Below, piece after piece: positions 46,968 through 59,502 of a stretch of 64,000 nucleotides of DNA; within the stretch, counting starts at the first letter, position 1; the number at the start of each line of letters is the position of its first letter. Under the pieces are notes generated by a model, which was not told the origin of the DNA, did not search any database, and worked only from the letters and a program-made list of their open reading frames with translations. The position numbers and the translations under genes are program-made. Source of the DNA: Cloeon dipterum (lineage: Eukaryota > Arthropoda > Insecta > Ephemeroptera > Baetidae); contig NC_088786.1 in the NCBI RefSeq assembly GCF_949628265.1, forward strand, positions 5,704,001-5,768,000, read 5' to 3'.

Positions 46968-48431
46968 GAACATGGACTTTTATCATTTCCTGAGCTGAGT
47001 TGTGAGTTTGACTCAAGCTGCAAAGTTACCAGCTAAATGACTGACCCAAATTATTATTATTATAAAATCTGTTGTACACAACTGTGTGTTAATTAAAGCG
47101 ATTGATGTTGATTGATTAGAACAATAAAATACAAGAGATCTTTTAAATTATGTTTTAAAAATCAATAATTTATTTTGAGCACTTAACAGGGAGCAGGAAA
47201 ATCCTAGCTTGGCAGTCTTTACAATTTCAAAAGTTAAGTTCAGTCAGGAACAGTACCAAAATGAAGACTGGTTGGTGCTTCTGTTCGAAGTTCTCCTTTC
47301 AGATAAGCAAACTTTGCAAATACCAGTGTATGGCGAAGGGAAAACTGTCGGCGACACTTCCTCGAGGACTTCTTCCCAAAATTCAAATATCATCTCGCAG
47401 AGCTGATCGTGAGAGAGCTTATCGTGAGAGATTCAAAGTTGTCAACAGATGACGTCACCGTATTTATACAATGTTGTGATTTGGGGTTAAATCTTGATAT
47501 TGAACCCTCCACATTTAAAATTATTATTAATACCTCTCTTGCATGTATGCAGAGTGTTGACGGCATTTATTACGGTTAATTAATTATATCTACCGCAGCA
47601 GTATAATTATTATACCCATTTCGACCAGCCCAACCACCACCCCACCCACGCCCAGCCAGCAATTCGTTTTCTCCCCCATGAAAATTATTAAAAATGAAAA
47701 AAAACGTAGTGCAGACGACGACGTTGATGATGAAAGTCTGGAAGACACGCCCGGGCGATGCAGTTAGAGAATTTTTAGTGACACATACACATGAAAACGT
47801 CGAACTCATAGCTTGGAATTTGAAAACCGAATTTTTGGTCGAGCCGCTGCAGCAAAATTTATTCGCCGCCAACGCACGTTTCCGCGGCCATGGAGCTGCG
47901 TTTTGCGCCAAAGTAATCGCACACTGCAGCATGTTCATTTTCCCACTGCGCCTGTGCTGCGGGTGTAATGCAAAAACGACAACAGGGCCACACATTTTAC
48001 TAGTCGGGACTTCGCGCATTAGGACTTTAAATGTATTAGTTTTTAGACAATTATTTTAAGTCACCAAATATGGATAATTTATAAACAAAATATTTAAATT
48101 GTTAAAAACATTTAAATTTTGAAATCTTGCAGTCTCTTTAAAATAATCCGGGATGCATTTACTAACATTTTAATTATTTAAAATTTTATTTTTCTATTTC
48201 AACTGAAAGGGACGGAACCCCCCCCCCCCCCAATATTTATAATTTAATTCTGACGTTAACTAGCAAATTCGATATCGTTTCTCATCATAAAAAATTACCT
48301 TCATAATTTTACAAACAAAGGGCCAACCTGAGCGCCAAAATTTGAGGCATTTTTTTAATTTAAAAAAAAGTTCATTTACTTGATTCAATTCTTTTTTATT
48401 TCTAGGGCTGTATCGCATCAGTTTAAATGGT
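46968..48431. other. Intergenic DNA with gene fragment and homopolymer
   Basis: Frame 47,209-47,406 ends in a stretch (LFEVLLSDKQTLQIPVYGEG) partly shared with the 1,837-bp unit. It may be the 3' exon of a real gene of which the tandem units carry a copy. Frame 47,694-48,059 (121 codons) has no domain I recognise. A run of 13 C lies at about 48,217-48,230. Confidence 0.4.
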
Positions 48432-50016
48432 GAAAAACCAATTTAATTTCCCTAGAGCATTTTTTGATTTCCAGTAAGTAAAAAAGCGCCATATTTATAT
48501 GTGAATGAGGGCGGTTCAGGAGCTCGACCGAGGCGCTCTCTCGTGCAGATAATTTTTACTTTGTAGTGAAGCCTCACTCTGAGCTGGAAGTTTTACGTGC
48601 ACGTGAAGTGGAGGTGAAGATAGGAGTTTGTATCAAGCGAGAAACCCCGGAAAGAACAGATTTCGCAACTTCAACAAGTGTGAGTGTACATATAGAAAAC
48701 ATTTTGAATTAGGAAATAGTGTGGTAGGCCTTAATTTTGAGCCGGTAAACTTTTTAAACTATTTAAATAATGAAACATAACGACGGCACATTATTCCCTG
48801 GCTTGGATTTTGCATAACGGGGTATTATATTTCACGTGCGTTAATCCGACTAGCGTTTAGCGTTTAGTTAATGAATTTTAAAATAAGATTGAAACGAAAA
48901 TGTTAAATCCAGCGGTCAGTATCGACCAAACGGACCAGGCCACGTTTTTATTTTATTTTTGTGCATGTTGAACGCCATGATGGAATTTTTCTTGACAATA
49001 TGACGATTTTCAGTGTACAAAGGGCTTTAGTTTAATAATAGGCATGGTTCGTTGTATACAGGGAGGAAGGTCAGGGCTTTATTAACAACCGAGAAACTGA
49101 TAAATAACTCTCCTCTCAGAGCGGCACAAGCTTAAGAGCGACATAAATAAATAAATAGAACATCATAACAATCATGTCGCATCATAAAATTTTTGACCTG
49201 ATGCAACAAAAATAGAATTCAAGACCTTAAAGTGGGCATTTTACAGTGAAAATTAAAAAATAACACTTTTTCTTAATTATTCTTTGACAAATTGGACAGA
49301 GTTAGAATTTCCTTACATTTTCATTTGAATTTTCCGAGAGAATTGGATCCAAACTTTTCGTGATATCAAGCGGTAAGCATAAAAATGATGTCTCTTTTTC
49401 GTAAAATCATTATATAATCATCCTGGACGGTAATTTAGCTCATAATTTGTGAAGAGAAAAAAAACGTTCATATTTAAAAAAAAATTGGCATACTCTAAAA
49501 TTTCATTGTTGCACATCTTAGAGATTAACAGGATTTATAAATTAAAAAAAATACTTCAATGAACTTGTTGCTACGGTCAACAATCGTCGCGACACTCCTC
49601 GGCCTGACCTACCACAACGCGCGCTTGCAGACCAAAGGCGCGGCGGGTGGTAAGCCAAGGCGCGGCGCGGTAAGCCAAGGCGCTGCGCGCGGTAGGCATT
49701 TTAAATGGATATCAATTTTTTTACACAGTTACATGGATGCAATTTAAATTAAATTCATACCATCCGCCAATTAGTACATCATGCTGTTTAGCATAATCAA
49801 ACATTTTTAGTCCAATCTGCATGAAGTGCTGAATTTATAATTTTTACTAAATTAGAGCCGCAGAAATGTGTTGTTACCACGTCCGTCGTCATCGCCGCCG
49901 TCGCAAATTTGTCTTTACTCATTATCAGTGCGTTGTCTGCAGGCATTTTGTGACAGATCACGAAAACAATGCAAAATGTTATTAATTGTTGGCCTGCATA
50001 GCTCTACTTTAAAGAG
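48432..50016. repeat. 1.6-kb dispersed segment, copy 2
   Basis: Direct repeat of 36,975-38,638 with small indels. It includes the shared 62-codon frame (49,559-49,747) and the AAGGCGCGGCG doublet. It lacks about 75 bases present just before the MITE in copy 1. Confidence 0.85.
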
Positions 50017-50605
50017 GAATGATACTGGAAAAGCCTGGAAAATGTTTGTTGCCAATGCATAAACTCATCCCTTAGGATTCAGTTAAAGCCTAAATTGACC
50101 TAAGGAGCGCTGTAATTTTTTGAGAAAATTGGCTGGAAAGTTACCGTGAAATATTTTTAAAAATTAAACTTCGCTTTAAGAGCTTTCAATATTTAAATTT
50201 TCAAGGAAAGAGACAGTGTACATGAGAAAATAACTTCATATCAGAGAGTAAAATTAATTTGTTTTTTGATAATATCTTTTCTTGCAGTCAAATAGTTAAT
50301 AAATTTAATTTATTTTGCAGTTTTTCATTTGGATTTCCGGCCTACTGCGACATCCCTGCCGAGAATTTAAATTCAAATCCTTTTTCAAACCGGCCATTCA
50401 ATTCACTCCTCCGAAATGCGACGGACCGCTGTGATTTCAGACTCAATCTAGCTACTGTGCATTCTTCAATTAATTTGCTATTTTTTGACGTGCTGACCAA
50501 CAATTGATCGATAAACCATTTGTTCAACAATTTGCCATAATAAAAAAGGACCTTCCTACAGCAAAAATGCAAATTTTGCCAATTTTCTCCCAAATTTACA
50601 GTGCG
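50017..50605. repeat. Composite of broken repeats
   Basis: The order is: the left part of a GAATGATACTGG MITE (50,017-50,155), an inverted piece of the 1,837-bp unit (50,140-50,415), a piece of the palindromic MITE (50,427-50,505), then the other part of the GAATGATACTGG MITE (to about 50,600). It reads as nested insertions followed by deletion. Confidence 0.75.
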
Positions 50606-51415
50606 TGAACATTTTCTGAGTGTCAGGGAACTGTGACCCGCGGCAACTGTGCCCTAAGTTAAAATGGTGGGAAGAGGAGGAGTAGGGCATCAGGGTATCA
50701 TCTTTAGGGAGGGTCTTTCGAGGGTGGTTGTGGCCTAAATTTTTGTGGCCTACTTTAAATAAAAAAAAATTTGCTTACAATATCGTTGATTTCCTGCTTA
50801 ATTCGCATCGTATATCTTTAAAATGTGTGTTGATATCAAGATAATAACATGACAATCGACAGTCTAGTCTGCTCTTGGTTAATTAAATTCTGAAAATTTT
50901 ACTTTGGGCTCGATTGCCGCGAGTCACAGTTGCCGTTCACTCGCTTCAACTGTGAGACAGAGACGAGCTTGCAACGCAGCACCCTCCGATCGAGGGTGTT
51001 TAGCCCGTGCGCATATTTAGGCTGTGCATCAAAAGGGGACGCGCCGCTTCACAATTAAAAAAGTCGGTCGCAGGTCAAACTTTTCCTTCGCATCCGACCG
51101 CTTTTGTGTGCTTTGACAATAAAGCATTGACTGGCGCGATGCTGGGGGTGCGTGAAAAATAAAGAAGTGAACAGACATCCTCCTTGCTCGGGATTAACGC
51201 ACTAGAGAAATTATTTTTTTTATTTATAGCTGTTTCGATAAAGTTAAGAGTGTGAAACGGTCAATGCCTAGAGAATTCCATTATATATTTTTACTCTCTG
51301 AAGTATTTACTCGATATAAATGTTTTTATGGAAAATATGCATGCACAGGCAAATAAAAAAATCTTTGCAACAAAATAATAGCATATTTGGGAATGTCCTT
51401 ATTTTGCAAATTATG
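50606..51415. other. Intergenic DNA
   Basis: Mixed-composition sequence with a GC-richer patch at 50,920-51,150. No gene, RNA or repeat partner is recognised. Confidence 0.4.
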
Positions 51416-51423
51416 GTTATTGC

Positions 51424-52672
51424 TAGGGTTGGGAAACTCAGACTGTTTTTTTGTACAAAATAGTCGACTTTTTTAGACGCTTTTTGCCCTAAAAAAGACT
51501 GTTTTTTAGACTGTTTTTGGTGATTTAGACGGTTTTAGACTGTTTTGAGAAGGCTGATTTCTGGTGCCAATTTCATGCATTCAAAATATTTTTTCGGTTT
51601 TTCTTTCCATTATTCAAATTATGGGCCAAATAATTCACTTAAATATTACTAAAGTTTCTTGGAAAAGCAGGAAAATGTACTTATGTGATTAATTTTTATT
51701 ATTTTTTGTCACACAAATGACACCACAGACGACATATCTAATAGAGCCCTGCACGGGTGTAAGAATGCGATTTAAACCCACGGTTATCTGCACCGCGTGG
51801 CGGGTTGGTTTAATTTTTTATCGTTTCTGGTGGGTGCGGTGCGGTTGCGGGTTTATGCACTAAAAACCATGAACTATTTTGTGAAGCCGCCAACAGATGG
51901 CGCCACCGTATACTTTCAATTTTAAGGCACTTGTAGACTTAATCCTACCTGTGCATTCTTCACTTAACCTTTTTTACATGCTGAAAACCAATATCGGTTA
52001 AGCTAATCGGTGTACAATCGTGAAAAACTATTTTATACTTTTAAAATATTTTCCGACGTTTCTACGGCGAATGGCTGGACTGATTTTGGTTTTCAGCACG
52101 TCAAAAGAAAATAAATCAAGTGAAGAATGCATAGTAGCAGGATTGAGTCTGAAATCGCAGCGGAAGTTCCTTAAAATTAAATAGATTAAGAAAGTATACG
52201 GTGGCGACATCTGATGGCGGCTTCGAACACTAAGGGCTTAATGCAACTGGTGAATAGCAAAATTCATAATATGAAGAATCGGGGTTTCGGTAATGCGGTT
52301 GCGGGTTTTTGGTACACACGTCACCGCGGGTGCGGGTTAAAATTTAGAATTCCGTGGCTGGGTGTGGGTGAAAAAAATCCACCTGTGCAGAGATTGCTCT
52401 GGGAGCCTAGATAATCGCGGAAAATCAACGTTGCATTCTGTTATATTATATAATATGATAATGTCCCTAGCAACCGGCCTATTTTGGGGGATTTTAGACG
52501 GTTTTAGACTGTTTCAGGCGGGTTTAGATGATTTTTGGCAATTTAGACGGTTTTAGACGATTTTAAGTGGGTGTCAATCGTCATCATTTTTTATGATTCG
52601 TGAAGATTTCATGGTTTTGGAAAGAAATAGAGCACAGAAAAAATATTCGATCGTCTAAGTTTCCCAACCCTA
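51424..52672. mobile_element. Non-autonomous hAT-type element, 1,249 bp
   Basis: The ends are TAGGGTTGGGAAACT and AGTTTCCCAACCCTA. The flanking 8 bases are GTTATTGC on both sides (51,416-51,423 and 52,673-52,680), the 8-bp target duplication typical of hAT. The interior has repeated AGACGGTTTTAGAC motifs near both ends and a GC-rich GGTGCGGTTGCGGGTTT segment split by a nested MITE. No transposase frame is present. Confidence 0.88.
51883..52250. mobile_element. Palindromic MITE nested in the hAT element
   Basis: Copy of the element at 2974-3407, with the GCCGCCAACAGATGGCGC end and the right-hand ATGCAACTGG terminus. The left terminus is shortened. It separates two halves of the GC-rich interior of the hAT element, so it inserted later. 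Confidence 0.75.
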
Positions 52673-52680
52673 GTTATTGC

Positions 52681-54368
52681 TATCTGCGAAAAAGATTGAC
52701 CGCACGTCGCACACTTAGTGCAATGGGAAATAATGGAATCACTCGGCTCTCAATAGCCATGCAGCAGCTGCGAGAAGCGAGCACAAAGATCTCATCAGCC
52801 GCTGCAATGGGTCCATGTCTATAATTAATTATTTTTCCGATTAAGCTCGCGAAGATTTCGACGAGAGTAACATTTTTGGAGAGAACGAAAAATTGTCTTT
52901 AACTAGGTGCTAATTTAGATCGAGAGCGTAGTTTTTGCCAAGAGGGCAGTGTCTGACCTTGACCTTTGGTGGACTTTAAAAATACATTAAGTCCAAACTA
53001 CTCGTGAAATCGTACATAAACTGACCTCTATGGTGTCAATCTGTATATTCGTTGCAAAATTATAAAGCCCAAAAGCTACACGTCTTTGTAACGTTTTTAG
53101 TACATTTTAAATTAATTTAAATTCAACCAAAAACTGAGGGGGAAAATCAACGGTCGAACAAACTTCCTGAATTTTTGAGCTGCGTGCAGTATTTTTCATT
53201 AGCTATATTGCATCAACAAAAACGACTAATTAAATACACATATAAATTATAAAATTGTAGTTTAAGTCTAGATCTTTGCTTTTTTCGGCAAACTCGTAAT
53301 GAACTTTTGTTTATAGAATTGTGATTTTTATCTTGTGTAAAATATTCATTGCTTTGATTGTATGAGGGAGCGAAATAATGAGAAAAAATGAAATTTTATA
53401 CCAACTTTGCTCTTCTCGTACAAGCCCGCGTCAATTCATTCAAGAGTGCCGCTACCGGATTTTATTTTGCCCCAGATCGATCTATTTTTATCGGTTCTAA
53501 TTGGCGTAAGCGCTTTGGTCTTGAAAAAATATAGTTCAATTCTTTTAGTTTAGAAATTAATTGGTCATGAACAATTTTCCGCTTAACGTTTATAAATCGA
53601 GATATTAATTAAAAACACCAATTTTGCAATATTTAAAATATTAAATCAACTAAAAATACGACAGTTGTTTAACTAGTAAAAATATATTGCCTTCATTGAT
53701 CTGGAAATTACCAATGTCAAAAGAAAATTTTGATCTAAATATTTTCATTTTTTATCTAAACTTAGAACGCGAGAATATCAGTTCCTTCCTGATATTTTTA
53801 CGGTTCAGATTCCACTGCGCTTTACAAATGTATACTCAATTATCGTTTCGTTTGATTGCTAACTTTATAAAAACGATTTTAATTTAGAATACTGGTGTAC
53901 GGCACAAATTTTCCCGCGCTTGATATTCGATTTTTGTGGATGAGAACACAGATTCATATCGTTGGTTAAATATGAAACGGTTTACAGATAAAAAAAATAA
54001 AGATGCGTGTGAGCAAATTATTAAGACCAAAAAGTGTTCACAGAAAATGTTAAATCGAAAATTTGCGAGCGCTATATACATAGCGGCGTGCGGGTGAGGA
54101 GAAATGACTGTGGTGCAAGGCCAGCGCAGCACAATAACACAATAAAGGCGGCAAGCAAGCTAAATCTTTTGTTCCCCGTCCTCCCTCAGTTGAAGCACAT
54201 TGCTGCTCTCCCCAAAAGTGAAATCGCCACTCGCTGCGGCAGCCGAGATCCATTCGATCGTTAGGTTACTTGATTTTATGAATGGTACGTGCGGGTGAAT
54301 GCACAGCGGGAAGAAAGGGAAGGGAAGGATCTGCGATGTGAACTAGGCCACAAAATTTCCCACACTCG
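52681..54368. other. Intergenic DNA
   Basis: AT-rich. Only short frames (up to 82 codons) occur, with no domain or splice pattern. I see no repeat partner in the window. Confidence 0.45.
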
Positions 54369-55879
54369 TTTTCTTCGAGCAGGGGGAGCAGATTAAAGTT
54401 CATTACCCATCGCGCGGTGGTGATTGGTGATCTTTGGTTGCTTGGCTTTGCGCAGATCACGCCGAGGATAGCCACGAAAAGAATTATATAAAATCACTGC
54501 CGTTTCAACTTTCTAATTTTAATTTATACCCAAGAATTTGTGCTTAATCTTAACAACAATTAAAATCGAATAATAAATTTGATTAATAGACTCGCTAGAA
54601 AAATTAATAGTCATAATCAATTACAAGAGGACAATTAAATATTTTTACTATTCGTTATCGATATTTAATATTAAATGAAGGGATGTGATGGCAAAATTCA
54701 TATAAAATCTCCTCAATTTCCAATTTTAATTTGTGTTTAATCCTAATACTTATAAAAATGGTAAAAATTTGATTAATAAAATCAAGAAAAAAATTAATAC
54801 TTATATACAATCAGTATCACATGAAGTACATGAACAGTTAAATCTTTTATTTACAATTTATCAAAATTTATCATAGAAACAAGGGCTGTAAAAAGCAAAT
54901 AGATATTTCCAACTTGGAAGCGCTCTCTGCTGCATGCGTTCAAGTCACCTCAAAGAAGTCTCCTTTTTGCCCTTATTTAAAAAGATTTTCATATACTTTT
55001 TATTTGGTATTTTGGCCTACAATATTCGTACAATCTTATGTGAACATTTATTTCCTAATAAATATAATATTTTATTAACTCTATCAATTGTAGAGTCGGG
55101 TTCTTTCCTCACTTTAAAAGAAAATTAAAATACACTTAGTAAATGGTGACATTGGTTTATACGCAAGAAGGCTGCCGGTCGGTTTATTCAATATGCTTCG
55201 TACAGTCACTGGCACAAAATAGCAAAATAGACCCCAATAAATTTGTGGCAAGTTGGAAACTCTGAGGTGGGCGCATAGACAATAGTGCATTGACCTAAAG
55301 CAAAGACCGACCAGGGTGCATTCTTCCCAAAGAAGGACAGCTGAAGCAACGCTTTTGTGCTTTTTGTTCTCGGCAAAGCGAATGCCTTGGTTGGGGCGAA
55401 TGCACGGAGTGGATCGAAAGAGAAAAGGGAGAGGGAAGATTTTAGGCAATTTTTCCTCCCTCGTCGCTCTCAATATTTTCGTCATCGTCAGTCTCACGGT
55501 AGACGGTAGGCAAGCAAAAGAAAACACCATATACCCGCTGCATAATATCTCCCGCGTGACTCCCTCAACGCTCACTTACAACCTTGGTAGGTTTTTATCT
55601 GAGTTTATTTGATATTTTCCCTTCATCTCATGCATCGCTCATGACTAAAGGGGGCGGATTACGGCACTGTTTTTTTAACTTGATACACTGTAAAATGCTA
55701 GCCTTAGCCCAGCGTTATCATTTTCTTTCAAGGTTGCGTTGCCATAATCCACACCAAGCTGCGAATGTTAAAAGATTGGCTAAAAATCCTCTCACGTGGG
55801 GGACGGTTGTGTCCTCCAAACACCGTATGAAGGACAAGTGCTAAAGGAGGTTTGCGCGGATTGTCTAACTCACACGTTA
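54369..55879. repeat. Dispersed host repeat, unoccupied copy (empty site)
   Basis: It is collinear with 3590-3848 joined to 31,404-33,049 and lacks the giant element. The junction is AGAG at 54,626-54,629 within CAAGAGGACAATTAAAT. This fixes both ends of the insertion. No gene is recognised in it. Confidence 0.88.
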
Positions 55880-56026
55880 GAAATTCCGAATCCACCTTCC
55901 AACGCAGCCCAACAACTTCAGATATTTCTACAATTCTCTGAATGAATTTTTATGTGGTAAAATTTATATTTCGAGCCAGTGACATTTCTCAAATTTCATT
56001 CGCAACGAATATTTCAAAGCCACCCG

Positions 56027-56394
56027 CATACAAAAATATTGCCTGAGAATGTTCTAAGAATATACCGACTTCGCCCAGGATTAATCTAAAAAATTAATTA
56101 TATATGAACATTTGATACGGTTTTTCGTGATACTGGATTAATCTGTAGATTGTTTTCTGAGAATATTCGCAGGATGATCTAGGATTATTCTGCCGGGCTT
56201 TGTTTCAAAAAGCTTTAAAGAATGATCCTAGAACATTCTCACAATATACTTCTGGATTAATCTTTGGATTGATCTAGGATTAATATTTAGCGTATCAAAT
56301 CTTTACCTTAGATTATATTTTTAGGATAATCTTAGAATGTTCTTAAGGTTATTCTAATATCATTTTAAGGTTAGCATAAATTGTGACAAAAATT
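56027..56394. mobile_element. Left end of an element with GGATTAATCT subterminal repeats
   Basis: It starts CCCGCATACAAAAATATT and carries many short motifs of the form GGATTAATCTAGG or GAATATTC. A mirror-image end is at 61,440-61,852 (terminus ATTTTTTTATGCGGG). They could be the two ends of one 5.8-kb element or two truncated copies. Confidence 0.55.
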
Positions 56395-56480
56395 ATCCCT
56401 AAATAATTATTAAAATTAACTTCAGAGTGTTTTTAGAATATTACAAAATACTTTATTCTTGCGATTTAATTGGGAATTAA

Positions 56481-56953
56481 AGGCCCACTTTGACGAAAAT
56501 TTTGAGTACACGAATCGATTCCTGAGGGTCGAATTAGGTAAATTTGATATTTTTTCCGACCAAAAAATTCAGCGTGACGTGCGTAGCACTCGCGGAACCT
56601 TTTTTTGCCGCCAAATAATATGAACCTTTTTTGCGCGAACTACGCATGCGTCAGACCTGGTAGGGCGGCCAGCCAGCCGACAGAGATGGAGAGGGGGAAA
56701 TAAATGTGCTTCGCATCTTGTCAGCAGGCGAGCGGCGAGAGAAAATAATGTGCGTCTGCTGGCCGGCCGCCCCACCAGATCTGACGCATGCGTAGTTCGC
56801 GCAAAAAGGTTCATATTATTTGGCGGCAAAAAAAGGTTCCGCGAGTGCTACGCACGTCACGCTGAACTTTTTGGTCGATAAAAATATCAAATTTACCTAA
56901 TTCGACCCTCAGGAATCGATTCGTGTGCTCAAAATTTTCGTCAAAGTGGGCCT
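56481..56953. mobile_element. Palindromic MITE with TTAA target duplication, 473 bp
   Basis: The arms AGGCCCACTTTGACGAAAAT are inverted at the two ends and the pairing continues almost to the centre. TTAA flanks both sides (56,477-56,480 and 56,954-56,957), the piggyBac-type signature. It interrupts the 1,837-bp-related sequence, which shows that it inserted. Confidence 0.9.
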
Positions 56954-57046
56954 TTAAATTATTGCATCTTTTTTCGTCGTGCAAAATGTCACCGGAAGGC
57001 TCTTGAAGCTAAAAAAAAGGGAGAGATTCAAAGAAAAAACTAAATA

Positions 57047-58987
57047 AGGAAGGATCCATATTAAGTGAACCCCTGTTTGGCAAGTGGTCTTCAGATCTTG
57101 ATGAAATTCGGTGGAGATGATGCCCTAGGGAACCTAAGTTAAACCCTAAAATATTAGGTCAAAATTCCAAAAATTGTTCATTTTACAGGGGTTCAAAATT
57201 TGAGATTTTTGAAAAAGGTGATGTTTTCGGCGATTTGTAACTTGGACTCTGTTTATAGAAAACACAAAAATTAGGTATCCAAAATATTTTACGTTTGATG
57301 CCAAACAACTTTCCCACGATGACCAACTTCGTAGGTCAAAGGTCAAGGTCACTAAATTGGGGTCAAACTTTTCAAAAAAATCCCACATACCCAAGTACAT
57401 AAAATTTGGGAAATTCAAAATAGCCAAAATGTGCCTCATATCCATGGTAACAACATATAAAAAATTGGCGATACGTTTTTTTTTTCGTTTTCGAGATATT
57501 TTGAATTGAGTGTTTAAAATCGATGTTTTCCGAGTCTTCTGATCATCAATAAAAACACGTTTTCCGCTTAATCTCAGCTTCTATGGGTCCGATTTACAAA
57601 AACCGCACACCGTTTGATACGTAATGACCTCCCCTAGGTAATGCAAGTGATCATAAGGGTGCCCACCCCCTTCAAACCCTTAACCACCCCCTGGAAATCC
57701 GAAAAATTAATTTTTTCATATTTTTAACCTCTATCTCGACAAATTAAGCGTGACACCAATCAAGTATGTCGCAAAATAGTTACAATAATAAATATTATTA
57801 TTTTCTTTGTAGAGGAAACCTTAAAAAAATAAAATTGCTAATATGAAGATATTAAAAAAATTATTTAGGTTTATTTTAAAATAGCATTATATTTGGTTTT
57901 AGTTTATTTAAAATAACTTGATTAAACTTTATTTATTAATATTTTAAAAATAAATTAATAAATGCAACCAATTCAAATATCTGAAATTGCACACCATATG
58001 CACCAAATTATGATGGTTCTACATTTTGTATTGGTTGCATTTATTTATAATAATAAAAGAACAGTGTGAAATATTAAATTTATTTTTAAAATATTAATAA
58101 ATAAAGTTTAATCAAGTTATTTTAAATAAACTAAAACCAAATATAATGCTATTTTAAAATAAACCTAAATAATTTTTTTAATATCTTCATATTAGCAATT
58201 TTATTTTTTTTAAGGTTTCCTCTACAAAGAAAATAATAATATTTATTATTGTAACTATTTTGCAACATACTTGATTGGTGTCACGCTTAATTTGTCGAGA
58301 TAGAGGTTAAAAATATGAAAAAATTAATTTTTCGGATTTCCAGGGGGTGGTTAAGGGTTTGAAGGGGGTGGGCACCCTTATGATCACTTGCATTACCTAG
58401 GGGAGGTCATTACGTATCAAACGGTGTGCGGTTTTTGTAAATCGGACCCATAGAAGCTGAGATTAAGCGGAAAACGTGTTTTTATTGATGATCAGAAGAC
58501 TCGGAAAACATCGATTTTAAACACTCAATTCAAAATATCTCGAAAACGAAAAAAAAACGTATCGCCAATTTTTTATATGTTGTTACCATGGATATGAGGC
58601 ACATTTTGGCTATTTTGAATTTCCCAAATTTTATGTACTTGGGTATGTGGGATTTTTTTGAAAAGTTTGACCCCAATTTAGTGACCTTGACCTTTGACCT
58701 ACGAAGTTGGTCATCGTGGGAAAGTTGTTTGGCATCAAACGTAAAATATTTTGGATACCTAATTTTTGTGTTTTCTATAAACAGAGTCCAAGTTACAAAT
58801 CGCCGAAAACATCACCTTTTTCAAAAATCTCAAATTTTGAACCCCTGTAAAATGAACAATTTTTGGAATTTTGACCTAATATTTTAGGGTTTAACTTAGG
58901 TTCCCTAGGGCATCATCTCCACCGAATTTCATCAAGATCTGAAGACCACTTGCCAAACAGGGGTTCACTTAATATGGATCCTTCCAT
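57047..58987. mobile_element. Foldback element: near-perfect palindrome of 1.94 kb
   Basis: The left arm from GGAAGGATCCATATTAAGTG is repeated inverted at the right end, giving arms of about 930-960 bases around a short centre (about 57,976-58,030). The identical 99-codon frames on opposite strands (57,146-57,445 and 58,588-58,887) are a by-product. ATAA may be duplicated at the borders. It lies inside the interrupted 1,837-bp copy. Confidence 0.9.
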
Positions 58988-59040
58988 AATATATTTTATT
59001 TCAATTAGCTTTGCTTAGAAAATGGAAGGTTCAAGTATGT

Positions 59041-59494
59041 AAAAATCATGCATAATATTTTTCCATTTTCCATGCAAAGCCAATTGAATTAGAATGTCTA
59101 GTAAAAATTCTCGTAAGCGTACTACAAATGCCACCGCGATTTACATGGAAAAATTACATTTTTCATCACTGACTTACAGTTTCCGCCACCCAAACTTATT
59201 TACGGGGTTCTAATTATGATCTTAAGGACTGGCAAGAATCCATTATCGAAATATAGGAGGCAAAAACCGTACAAGTTAGCGGCGAAAAGTGTAATTTTAC
59301 GAATTTTGCCATAAAACCGTTGGATTTGAAAGTTGCGCGATCTGTTTTAATTTCTTTGGACGCTATAATCTATAAAATGAGACTTACCTTGTTAACCGCT
59401 GGATCCAGGCCATCCGTCCGAGTCCGCGGGACGTCCGTGTTGTCCCATACTGGCGGTGTCCGGCGTCCATTAATAACTTTGATTTGAACGGCGC
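59041..59494. other. Intergenic DNA
   Basis: No gene is seen. The last 100 bases are GC-rich and continue beyond the next element at 60,849, so they were one sequence before that insertion. Confidence 0.45.
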
Positions 59495-59502
59495 CCGGCG
59501 GT

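Larger units (their letters stand above)
56395..59040. repeat. Diverged, interrupted copy of the 1,837-bp unit
   Basis: Pieces match the unit in order: 56,400-56,480 (AACTTCAGAGTGTTTxTAGA), 56,958-57,046 (TTTTTTCGTCGTGCAAAATG) and 58,988-59,040 (TTTCAATTAGCTTTGCTT). They are separated by two palindromic insertions described below. Confidence 0.75.

Noticed and set aside
47694-48059. 121-codon frame
   Set aside because: It has no recognisable domain, splice context or second copy, and its length is possible by chance in this GC-richer patch.
57146-58887. Identical 99-codon frames on opposite strands
   Set aside because: They are a by-product of the large palindrome, with low complexity and no splice or start context.
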